A DNA stretch of 64,000 nucleotides from Betaproteobacteria bacterium (GTDB taxonomy: Bacteria > Pseudomonadota > Gammaproteobacteria > Burkholderiales > Burkholderiaceae_F), in the NCBI GenBank assembly GCA_016861185.1, contig BOKW01000003.1:186001-250000 (forward strand), written 5' to 3'. The number at the start of each line of letters is the position of its first letter. The stretch's first letter is position 1. The position numbers and the translations under genes were made by a program. Below are positions 36,558 to 43,783 of the stretch, one piece after another. The notes beneath the pieces are model-generated. The model had not been told where the DNA came from. It saw only the letters and a program-made list of their open reading frames with translations, and searched no databases.

Positions 36558-38504
36558 CTACGGGCTCGCCGGTTGCGGCCGCGCGGCCACCGGTGCCGCC
36601 GCGGGCGCCGACGCGCCGCTCTGCGGCGTGAACGCGTCGGAAAAGCACTGCGTTTCGTCGAGCCCGTGCGCGATGAAGTCGGGCACCGCCGCCGCGACCA
36701 TGTTGAGCGAGCCGCACGCGTAGACGCTGTGGCCCGACAGATCCGGGAAGTCGGCGAGGATCGCCTCGTGCACGAAGCCCGTGCGGCCGGTCCATTCGTC
36801 GTCCGGCCCCGGCTCCGACAGCACCGGCACGAAACGGAAGTTCGGATGCTGCTCTGCCCAGCGCTGCGGCAGGTCGAACAGGTAGAAGTCGCGCCGCTTG
36901 CGCACGCCCCAGTACAGGTACAGCGGCCGCGTGATGCCCATGCGGAACGCCTGTTCGAGCAGGCTTTTCACGGGCGCGAAGCCGGTGGCGCCGGCGACGA
37001 AGATCAGCGGCCGCTCGCTCGGCTCGCGCAGAACGAACTCGCCGAGCGGCCCTTCGAAGCGCAGCTTTTCGCCGACCTTCAGCGACTCGAAGACGCGCGT
37101 CGTGAAGCGGCCGCCGGGCACGCGGCGCACGTGCAGCTCGATGCGGTCGGTCGCGCCCGACGGCGCGGTGAACGAATAGCTGCGGCGCGCGCCGTCCTCG
37201 AGCAGGATGTTCAGATACTGGCCCGCCTCGTACTCGATCGTCTGCCCCGCGGGCAGCGCGAGTTCCAGCAGAACCACGTCGGGCGCGAGCCGCTCGAGGC
37301 GCGCGACCTTCGCTTCGTACACCGGCACCGCGCTTTCGCGCAGGGCCGCGCCCTCCTCCAACTCGATCTCGACGTCCGACAGCGCGCAGGCACAGCACAA
37401 CAGCACCTGGCCGCGTGCGCGCGCGTCGTCGGGCAGCGCGGACTTCTGGTAGACGCCGGGATCGACTTCGCCCGCGAGCACGGTCGCGCGACACACGCCG
37501 CAGCCGCCCGAGCGGCATTCGAACGGCAGCGCTACCTGCGCGCGCAGGCCGGCGTCGAGCAGCGTTTCGCCCGCGCGCACGGGCACGCTGCGGCGGCCCG
37601 GGTGCACGTTCATCTTCCACGCGCGCGCGGCGCCGCGACGTACCGGCGGCAACCACGGCAGCAGCAGGAACAGCAGCGTGCCGCCGCCCGCCAGCGCCCA
37701 CAGCGTCAGCGCTGCGCCCTCGGTGACGAGCGGATACGCGATCAGATAGAAGCTGTCGAGGTCGATCGTCGCCGGCAGCGTGGCGAAGTCGGCCGGGCCC
37801 TGGCTGACGGCGGGCCTGATCGCCGAGAGCGCGAGCAGCATCGCGAGCAGGCCGAGCGCGAGCGGCTTCGGCGGATTGGTTCGCGCGCGCGGTACGCGCT
37901 GCGTGTGGATCCACAGCGCGGCGAGCACCGCGAGCGGAATGCCGATGTGCAGGAACGACAGCAGCGAGAAGAAACGGTCGCTCACCGCTTCCGGCAGGAT
38001 GAAGTTGCGCACCAAGGTGCCGCGGAACACCGGCAGCGCGTCGAACCATTCGGCGGTGGTCACGACCACGTACTGCGCGAGGCGGTCCCACGGCAGCATG
38101 TAGCCGTTGACGCCGGAGGCCATCGTCAGCCACAGCAGGATCACGCCGGTGATCCACGAGAACGCGCGGAAGCCGCGATAGTGATCGAAGACGAAGTGGC
38201 GCGCGAGATGCAGCACCATCGTCAGCACCATCGCGTCGGACGCGTAGCGGTGCAGGCTGCGCATCACGCCGCCCGCGTACCACTGCGCGTGCGTCAGCCG
38301 CTCGACCGACGCGTAGGTCGTCTCGACGCCGGTATCGTAGAAGACATAGACGTAGAAGCCGCTGACCAGCACGACCCAGAACATGAAGTAGCTGATCGCG
38401 CCCAGGTAGTAGAGCGGATTGAGCGCTTCGCCGAAGACGCGATTGAAGACCCGGTCGAGGACGAGGAATACGCGCCGCCCGGCAGCGTGAATGAGGTTCA
38501 GCAT
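36558..38504 (-). CDS. Cytochrome b / [2Fe-2S] ferredoxin / flavin reductase fusion
   Basis: 648 residues, ATG at 38504. Residues 1-290 are a bc1-type cytochrome b N-terminal half; the heme ligands H85, H99, H186 and H200 show the usual 14-residue spacing in each pair. Residues about 305-400 form a plant-type [2Fe-2S] domain (FECRSGGCGVC, later LLCCACAL). The FAD motif RRSYSF and NAD(P) motif FVAGATGFAP with YACGSLNMV complete a reductase domain (400-625). The order NAD(P)H to FAD to Fe-S to heme b suggests a membrane electron shuttle to or from quinone. It sits next to an anaerobic heme-copper cluster and behind an FNR-like box. I know no named protein with this exact architecture. Confidence 0.88.
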   Translation of the reverse strand: MLNLIHAAGRRVFLVLDRVFNRVFGEALNPLYYLGAISYFMFWVVLVSGFYVYVFYDTGVETTYASVERLTHAQWYAGGVMRSLHRYASDAMVLTMVLHLARHFVFDHYRGFRAFSWITGVILLWLTMASGVNGYMLPWDRLAQYVVVTTAEWFDALPVFRGTLVRNFILPEAVSDRFFSLLSFLHIGIPLAVLAALWIHTQRVPRARTNPPKPLALGLLAMLLALSAIRPAVSQGPADFATLPATIDLDSFYLIAYPLVTEGAALTLWALAGGGTLLFLLLPWLPPVRRGAARAWKMNVHPGRRSVPVRAGETLLDAGLRAQVALPFECRSGGCGVCRATVLAGEVDPGVYQKSALPDDARARGQVLLCCACALSDVEIELEEGAALRESAVPVYEAKVARLERLAPDVVLLELALPAGQTIEYEAGQYLNILLEDGARRSYSFTAPSGATDRIELHVRRVPGGRFTTRVFESLKVGEKLRFEGPLGEFVLREPSERPLIFVAGATGFAPVKSLLEQAFRMGITRPLYLYWGVRKRRDFYLFDLPQRWAEQHPNFRFVPVLSEPGPDDEWTGRTGFVHEAILADFPDLSGHSVYACGSLNMVAAAVPDFIAHGLDETQCFSDAFTPQSGASAPAAAPVAARPQPASP

Positions 38505-38537
38505 CGGCCGACCATAGCAACGCGCGCGTGCGCGCTT

Positions 38538-38551
38538 CCTTGACTCGCATC
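38538..38551. promoter_or_regulatory. FNR/DNR-type box between divergent genes
   Basis: TTGACTCGCATCAG, followed by ATC, matches TTGAT-N4-ATCAA at eight of ten positions. It shares 15 of 17 bases with the box at 49485-49498. Centred 40 bp before the cytochrome b fusion start and 80 bp before the gene at 38625, it could serve either. Confidence 0.5.
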
Positions 38552-38624
38552 AGATCGCGCGGCGCGCGTGACGCGCTACCTTGCGCCCCGCTGCGTTGCG
38601 CGCGGCACCCCTCGAAGGAAGCGC

Positions 38625-39041
38625 ATGAGTGGACTCGTCGCACTGAATCGGCCGGCGCGCTGGGCGCTGCGCGGCGCGGGCCTGTTCGCGGGCCTCTTCG
38701 GTGTCGCGACGATCCTGGCCGCGGGCAGCGTGCTTTTCGGAAAGCCCGCCGGCGGCGATCCGGATGCGATCGTGCCCTTCGTCGTCTGGTTCAACTTCGG
38801 CGCGGGGTTCGTCTACGTCGCGGCCGCGTTCGGGCTTGCGCGCGCGCGCCGCTGGTCGATCGCGCTCGCACTGGCGCTGGCGGTGGCCACTGCCGCGGTG
38901 TTCACGGCCTTCGGCCTGTACGTCGCGGCGGGCGGTTCCTTCCAGACGCGCACCGTGTACGCGCTCGGCTTGCGCACGAGCGTGTGGGTCGCGATCACCT
39001 TGCTCGCGGCCTGGTTGTTGCGGCGACGGCCGCCCGCGTGA
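38625..39041 (+). CDS. Four-helix membrane protein of unknown function
   Basis: 138 residues, ATG at 38625 behind GAAGGA. Four hydrophobic stretches fill the protein (for example GAGLFAGLFGVATILAAG and WSIALALALAVATAAVFTAF), with a charged GKPAGGDPDAIV loop. I do not recognise the family. It is divergent from the cytochrome b fusion and directs toward the heme-copper cluster, so it may be part of that transcription unit. Confidence 0.72.
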   Translation: MSGLVALNRPARWALRGAGLFAGLFGVATILAAGSVLFGKPAGGDPDAIVPFVVWFNFGAGFVYVAAAFGLARARRWSIALALALAVATAAVFTAFGLYVAAGGSFQTRTVYALGLRTSVWVAITLLAAWLLRRRPPA

Positions 39042-39120
39042 ACGGGAAAACTTAGCGCAGGTCATGGCCGCCTCTGCCCTCGGTGCGCAAGGATGCGCAC
39101 ACGGAGAAAGGGAGGACGCC

Positions 39121-39288
39121 ATGCGCAAACCTGGTTCGAACGCCGAAGGCCGCAACGACGGCGGCGCGCTCGCGCTGATCGCGATCTGCGGAATGGTCGT
39201 CGCCGTCGGGCTGCTGGTCGCGACGTTCGATCGGCTCGGCACGTTGGTGCCGATGGCGCGCACGGTCGCCGTTCAAGCGATCCGTTGA
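39121..39288 (+). CDS. Small single-span membrane protein
   Basis: 55 residues, ATG at 39121 after an excellent GGGAGGA (39108-39114). A polar Gly/Asn-rich start (RKPGSNAEGRNDGG) precedes one helix (ALALIAICGMVVAVGLLVATF) and a short amphipathic tail. It resembles small accessory subunits of respiratory oxidases in shape. No named family. It is two genes before the CuA subunit. Confidence 0.6.
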   Translation: MRKPGSNAEGRNDGGALALIAICGMVVAVGLLVATFDRLGTLVPMARTVAVQAIR

Positions 39289-39329
39289 CGCGTATCGCCG
39301 CGGCGCGGCATCTCTCGATCCGGAAATTT

Positions 39330-39343
39330 TTGGGACGTATCAA
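39330..39343. promoter_or_regulatory. FNR/DNR-type box before the heme-copper operon
   Basis: TTGGGACGTATCAA keeps a full ATCAA half and eight of ten consensus bases. Its centre is 94 bp before the GTG of the small subunit gene, leaving room for a class II promoter with a 53-base leader. Confidence 0.4.
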
Positions 39344-39430
39344 GGCCGGCAGGTAACCGGCTGCGTAACGTCCGCGCACCGCGGCCGCGGGCCGCGCCGA
39401 CTGCGAACTCGATCGACGAAGGAGGGAACC

Positions 39431-39601
39431 GTGGAACAGAAGCCGCAAGAGGAGCAGGAAGAGAAGGTCCCTGCGTTTCAACTGATGCTCGACAACCCGT
39501 TCCTGCTGCTGTTCCTCGGCATCGCGCTGCCGACCGTGCTCTACATCGTCTGGGGCGTGATGGAGATCGTCGGCATCCCGATCACCGGACTGGCCAAATA
39601 A
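39431..39601 (+). CDS. Small subunit-2A-like single-span protein of the heme-copper complex
   Basis: 56 residues, GTG at 39431 preceded by GGAGGGAACC. A Glu/Lys/Gln-rich N-terminus (EQKPQEEQEEKVPAFQ) is followed by one helix (NPFLLLFLGIALPTVLYIVW) and a short tail. In size, place and topology it resembles the subunit IIa of ba3-type oxidases. It lies 15 bp before the CuA subunit gene, so it is very likely part of the complex. Confidence 0.75.
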   Translation: MEQKPQEEQEEKVPAFQLMLDNPFLLLFLGIALPTVLYIVWGVMEIVGIPITGLAK

Positions 39602-39616
39602 CGCGGAGCCGACACG

Positions 39617-40156
39617 ATGAGCGCGATTCAACCGCCTGCCCAACGCGTCTGGTGGAAGCAGCCGATCCACAAGGAGGAGGTCCTATGGATCGGCATCGCT
39701 TTCGCCTGGTGCCTGGTGATGTTCTTCATGATGCCGTACTGGCACGTGTACGGTAAGCAGAACCTGTCGTCGGAGACCTACCGCGTCACGCCGGCGCTGT
39801 TCCAGAAGGCGGCCGAGGAGATGGTCGCCAAGTACACGGTGCGCACCGAAACCGACGAGAAGGTTCCGGTGGTGCATCCGCCCGCGGGCGCCGACATCTA
39901 CCTGATCGCGCGGCTGTGGGACTGGTGGCCGATCCTCGAGCTGGAGCAGGGCAAGACCTACCGGCTGCACCTGACCGCGATGGACTACCAGCACGGCTTC
40001 TCGCTGCAGCCGGAGAACATCAACGTCCAGGTGATCCCCGGCTACCAGCACGTGATCACGATCACGCCGAACCGCGCCGGCACCTACGCGATCGTCTGCA
40101 ACGAGTTCTGCGGCATCGGCCACCACAAGATGGTGTCGAAGCTGTACGTGAAATAA
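39617..40156 (+). CDS. Heme-copper oxidase/NO reductase CuA subunit (subunit II type)
   Basis: 179 residues. One N-terminal membrane helix (LWIGIAFAWCLVMFFMMPYW) anchors a cupredoxin domain. All CuA ligands are visible: H126 in DYQHGF, then C161, E163, C165, H169 and M172 in CNEFCGIGHHKM. It accepts electrons from cytochrome c and passes them to subunit I. The short ba3-like size fits a non-standard oxidase or the NorS subunit of NorSY-type NO reductases. It is second in the operon, 14 bp before subunit I. Confidence 0.92.
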   Translation: MSAIQPPAQRVWWKQPIHKEEVLWIGIAFAWCLVMFFMMPYWHVYGKQNLSSETYRVTPALFQKAAEEMVAKYTVRTETDEKVPVVHPPAGADIYLIARLWDWWPILELEQGKTYRLHLTAMDYQHGFSLQPENINVQVIPGYQHVITITPNRAGTYAIVCNEFCGIGHHKMVSKLYVK

Positions 40157-40170
40157 GGGGGAGACAAGCG

Positions 40171-41871
40171 ATGGCCAACAATGTCGCGGAATTCCGCACC
40201 TGCCCCCGCACCGGGCTGCAGTTCCACAAGTCCGCCGAGAACCTCATCAAAGTCAACGCGGTCGCCGCGGTGGTCGCGCTGCTGGTCGGCGGCATCCTCG
40301 CGCTGCTGGTGCTGCTGACGCGCTGGCAGGCGGTGCACATCATCGACGCCGAGAACTTCTACATGGTCCTGACCGCGCACGGTCTGGACATGCTCGCGTT
40401 CTGGATCATCTTTTTCGAGATCGCGGTCCTGTACTTCTGTTCGTCGACGCTGCTGCGCTCGCGGCTCGCCACGCCCGGGCTCGGCTGGGTCGCGTTCTGG
40501 CTGATGCTGGCCGGCGCGGTGCTGAACAACGTCGCGGTGTTCCGCGGCGACTCGAGCGTGATGTTCACGTCGTACGTGCCGCTGCCCGCGAACCCGATGT
40601 TCTATCTCGGCCTGATCCTGTTCGCGGTCGGCGCGCTGATCGGCTGCTTCGTCTTCCTGGGCACCCTGGTCGTCGCCAAGGCCGAGAGGACGTATGAGGG
40701 CTCGATTCCGCTGGTGACCTTCGGCGCGCTGACGGCCTGCATCATCGCGATCTTCACGATCGCCTCGGGCGCGATCATCCTGATCCCGACCTTCCTCTGG
40801 TCGATCGGCTATATCAGCTACATCGACCCGCTGATGTATCGCCTCGTGTGGTGGGGTTTCGGCCACAGCTCGCAGCAGATCAACGTCAGCGCGCACGTCG
40901 CCGTCTGGTACGCGATCGCCGCGATCGTCTTCGGCGCCAAGCCGATGAGCGAGCGCGTGTCGCGCGTCGCCTTCGTGCTGTACATCCTGTTCCTGCAGCT
41001 CGCCTCGGCGCACCACCTGCTGGCCGACCCGGGCGTGTCCACCGAGTGGAAGGTCTTCAACACCTCCTACGCGATGTATCTCGCGGTGCTGGCGTCGATG
41101 ATCCATGGGCTGACGGTGCCGGGCGCGATCGAGGTCGCGCAGCGCGAGAAGGGTTTCACGAAAGGTCTGTTCGAGTGGATCCGCAAGGCGCCGTGGGGCA
41201 ACCCGGTCTTCAGCGGCATGTTCATCTCGCTGCTGGGCTTCGGCTTCCTGGGCGGCATCTCCGGCGTGATGATGGGCACCGAGCAGCTCAACATGCTGAT
41301 CCACAACACCATCTACGTGCCGGGGCACTTCCACGCGACGGTCGTGATCGGCACCACGCTCGCGTTCATGGCGATCACCTACTTCCTCATCCCGACGCTG
41401 TTCGGCCGCGAGATGATCCTGCCGGGGCTGGCGAAGTGGCAGCCGTACCTGTTCGGCGGCGGCATGGCGGTGTTCTGCCTCGCGATGATGGGGGCGGGCA
41501 CGCTGGGCGTGCCGCGGCGGCACTGGGACATCACGTTCGCGGGCGCCGCGCTGCCCTACGAGTTCCCGGGCACCGCATGGCTGATGCTGGCGATCATGGG
41601 CATCTCGGGGCTGGTGGCGATCGTCGGCGGCGTCGCGTACATCCTGATCACGGTCGGCTCGCTGCTGTGGGGCAAGAAGCTCGAAGCCGGCGCCTATTCG
41701 CCGAAGGGCACCGTGCTGCGCATGCCGGTGGCCACCGCGATGACCGGCCACGGCAGCGCCGGCTTCTCGGCGCCCGGCACCTTCGTCTTCGCGCTGGTTT
41801 TCCTCGCGGCCTTCGTCCTGTACTACTTCGTCAACTGGAAGTACCTGTCGACGGTGTGGGGGCTCAGTTGA
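40171..41871 (+). CDS. Heme-copper oxidase-like subunit I with tyrosine replaced by glutamine (likely NO reductase of sNOR/eNOR type)
   Basis: 566 residues, about 14-15 helices. Heme ligands are H70 (LTAHGLDM), H386 and H388 (VPGHFHATV), and CuB ligands H232, H281 and H282 (SAHHLLADPG). In oxygen reductases the CuB His is followed by PEVY, whose Tyr is the catalytic cross-linked residue; here the motif is GHSSQQINVS, so position +4 is Gln236. Loss of the Tyr is a mark of NO-reducing branches with a CuA subunit. The order CuA subunit, subunit I, then SCO1/SenC recalls norS-norY-senC of ammonia oxidisers. NO reduction is therefore preferred, but oxygen reduction cannot be excluded by sequence alone. 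Confidence 0.85.
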   Translation: MANNVAEFRTCPRTGLQFHKSAENLIKVNAVAAVVALLVGGILALLVLLTRWQAVHIIDAENFYMVLTAHGLDMLAFWIIFFEIAVLYFCSSTLLRSRLATPGLGWVAFWLMLAGAVLNNVAVFRGDSSVMFTSYVPLPANPMFYLGLILFAVGALIGCFVFLGTLVVAKAERTYEGSIPLVTFGALTACIIAIFTIASGAIILIPTFLWSIGYISYIDPLMYRLVWWGFGHSSQQINVSAHVAVWYAIAAIVFGAKPMSERVSRVAFVLYILFLQLASAHHLLADPGVSTEWKVFNTSYAMYLAVLASMIHGLTVPGAIEVAQREKGFTKGLFEWIRKAPWGNPVFSGMFISLLGFGFLGGISGVMMGTEQLNMLIHNTIYVPGHFHATVVIGTTLAFMAITYFLIPTLFGREMILPGLAKWQPYLFGGGMAVFCLAMMGAGTLGVPRRHWDITFAGAALPYEFPGTAWLMLAIMGISGLVAIVGGVAYILITVGSLLWGKKLEAGAYSPKGTVLRMPVATAMTGHGSAGFSAPGTFVFALVFLAAFVLYYFVNWKYLSTVWGLS

Positions 41872-41873
41872 GG

Positions 41874-42032
41874 ATTGCGCATTGCGGATTGCGGATTGCG
41901 CGGGATCACTGCGGAGATCGCAGCGCTCAGGCGGCACCGCGCCCGCACTGCGCAGACTGAGGCTCCCGCATGATCCGATCGATGTCACCGATGCACGCTC
42001 AACGCAATCCGCGATCCGCGCTCCGCAATCCG
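41874..42032. repeat. Inverted GGATTGCG-type repeat pair flanking the ctaB start
   Basis: ATTGCGCATTGCGGATTGCG (41874-41893, continuing to 41902) directly follows the subunit I stop. Its complement-like arm CGCAATCCGCGATCCGCG and CTCCGCAATCCG occupies 42003-42032, inside the first codons of the heme O synthase gene. The arms are about 100 bp apart. The N-terminal residues AQRNPRSALRNPS are encoded by the repeat. Confidence 0.75.
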
Positions 42033-42878
42033 AGCACGCTGTTCGGGTTGTTCAAGCTGCGCATCGGGCTGGTGATCGCGCTGACCGCGCTCGCGGGGGT
42101 GGCGATCCAGCCCGGCGCGGGGCTCGCGCCGCTGCAGGCGCTCGCGCTGTTTTTCGCCGTGCTGCTTGCTTCGGCGAGCGCTGGCGCGTTCAACCAGTAC
42201 TACGAGGTCGATCTCGACGCGAAGATGCGCCGCACGCGCGCGCGCCCGTTCGTCGTCGGCCGGCTCGCGCATCACCGCGGCTGGCTGGCGCTGATCGCGT
42301 TGCTGGTCGCGCTCGGCGTGGCAGCGGCGTGGGCGGTCGGCAACGCGTGGTCGGCGCTGTTCACGTTTCTCGGCGCCTTCTTCTACGCGATCGTCTACAC
42401 GGTGTGGCTCAAGCGCCGCACCTGGTGGAACATCGTGATCGGGGGACTCGCCGGGAGCTTCGCCGTCCTCGCCGGGGCGGCGGCGGTGGCGCCCGGGCTC
42501 TCGCCGCAGGCGCTGCTGCTCGCGCTGATCCTGTTCCTGTGGACGCCCCCGCACTTCTGGAGCCTGGCGATCGTCTGTCGCGACGACTACGCGGCCGCCG
42601 GCGTGCCGATGCTGCCGGTCGTCAAGGGCGACCGCGTCACCGGGCGCGCGATCCTCGCGCACACGGTCGTGCTGGTCGCGCTGTCGGTCGTGCTGGCGCG
42701 GCTGACCGCCGGGCCGTTCACGCTCGCACTCGCCGCGCTCGGCGGCGCCTGGTTCGTCCGTGCCGCGTGGCGGCTCGCGCGCGCGCCGTCGCGCGACGCG
42801 GCGCGGCGCTCGTTCCACGCGTCGCTCGCCCAGCTTTCGCTGTTGCTCGTCGGAGTCCTGCTCGATGCCGGACTCTGA
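41970..42878 (+). CDS. ctaB: Protoheme IX farnesyltransferase (heme O synthase)
   Basis: 302 residues from ATG at 41970; ATG codons at 41982 or 41991 are also possible because the true start is hidden in a repeat. The prenyltransferase motif NQYYEVDLDAKMRRTRARP (N75, D81, D83) and the second motif YTVWLKRRTWWNIVIGG are intact, with about nine helices. It adds a farnesyl group to heme B. With the CtaA-like protein it would provide heme O/A for the heme-copper subunit. The next gene overlaps its end by 14 bases. Confidence 0.93.
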   Translation: MIRSMSPMHAQRNPRSALRNPSTLFGLFKLRIGLVIALTALAGVAIQPGAGLAPLQALALFFAVLLASASAGAFNQYYEVDLDAKMRRTRARPFVVGRLAHHRGWLALIALLVALGVAAAWAVGNAWSALFTFLGAFFYAIVYTVWLKRRTWWNIVIGGLAGSFAVLAGAAAVAPGLSPQALLLALILFLWTPPHFWSLAIVCRDDYAAAGVPMLPVVKGDRVTGRAILAHTVVLVALSVVLARLTAGPFTLALAALGGAWFVRAAWRLARAPSRDAARRSFHASLAQLSLLLVGVLLDAGL

Positions 42879-43737
42879 GCGCGCAGCGCCCGTCTTGCCC
42901 CGAGGACTTCTCCCAACCCGCAGAGCCTGGGTCAAACCGAATCCCTCTCGGTTGCTCTGCGCCCTCTCCGTCCTCGGGGCAGTCCTTTTCTGCGCGCCCG
43001 CCGCGGCGAACACGCCCGACGAGCTCGAGCGCGCGGTGCGCGTGAGCCAGGCCGCGATCGGCCGCAACGTCGGCGACTGGCAATTCGTCGATCGCGCCGG
43101 CCGGCCGGTACGCATGTCGGACTATCGCGGCAAACCGCTGGTGGTGAGCTTCATCTACACCGGCTGCTTCCAGGTCTGCCCGGCGACCACACAGTTCCTT
43201 CGCAGCGCGGTGCAGGAAGCGCGCGCCGCACTCGGCCCCGGCAGCTTTCGCGTGATCTCGATCGGCTTCAACCAGCCTTTCGACGCGCCGGAAGCGCTCG
43301 CCGCTTTCGCGCGCCAGCAGGGCATCGACCTCGCCGAGTGGGAGTTCCTCGCGCCGCGCACCACCGACGTCGAACCGCTGCTCGCCGAATTCGGGCTGAC
43401 CGTCAAGCAGACGCCTTCGGGTTTCGATCACCTGATCCAGGCGACGATCGTCGATGGCGACGGCGTGATCTACCGCCAGGTGTACGGCGACGCGTTCGAG
43501 CTGCCGATGTTCGTCGGCCCGCTGAAGGAGCTGCTGTCGGGGCAGGCCACGCGCCAGCTCACGCTCGAGAACGTCTGGACCAAGGTCAAGCTGTACTGCA
43601 CCGTGTACGACCCGGCGAGCGGGCGCTATCGCCTCAACTACTCGCTGTTCTTCGAGCTGTTCGCGGGCATCACATTCCTCGGCGCCGTCGCGGTCTTCGT
43701 GCTGCGCGAGTTGCGCCGCGGCCGCATGCGCGCTTGA
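42865..43737 (+). CDS. SCO1/SenC-family copper chaperone
   Basis: 290 residues, ATG at 42865 inside the last codons of ctaB. A signal/anchor helix (LLCALSVLGAVLFCAPAAA) is followed by a thioredoxin fold with C101 and C105 in TGCFQVCP and H189 in SGFDHLIQ, the three copper ligands of SCO proteins. An extra C-terminal part ends in a membrane helix (FAGITFLGAVAVFVLREL). SCO proteins insert copper into CuA. The neighbouring CuA subunit is the obvious client. Confidence 0.9.
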   Translation: MPDSERAAPVLPRGLLPTRRAWVKPNPSRLLCALSVLGAVLFCAPAAANTPDELERAVRVSQAAIGRNVGDWQFVDRAGRPVRMSDYRGKPLVVSFIYTGCFQVCPATTQFLRSAVQEARAALGPGSFRVISIGFNQPFDAPEALAAFARQQGIDLAEWEFLAPRTTDVEPLLAEFGLTVKQTPSGFDHLIQATIVDGDGVIYRQVYGDAFELPMFVGPLKELLSGQATRQLTLENVWTKVKLYCTVYDPASGRYRLNYSLFFELFAGITFLGAVAVFVLRELRRGRMRA

Positions 43738-43783
43738 CCCCCATCAATGCCCGCGGCCCTTGCGCTCGCGCAAGATCGCGGAC

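Noticed and set aside
40171-41871. Ordinary aa3-type cytochrome c oxidase subunit I
   Set aside because: The HPEVY tyrosine segment is missing and there is no subunit III gene. The heme-copper ligands alone do not decide the activity.
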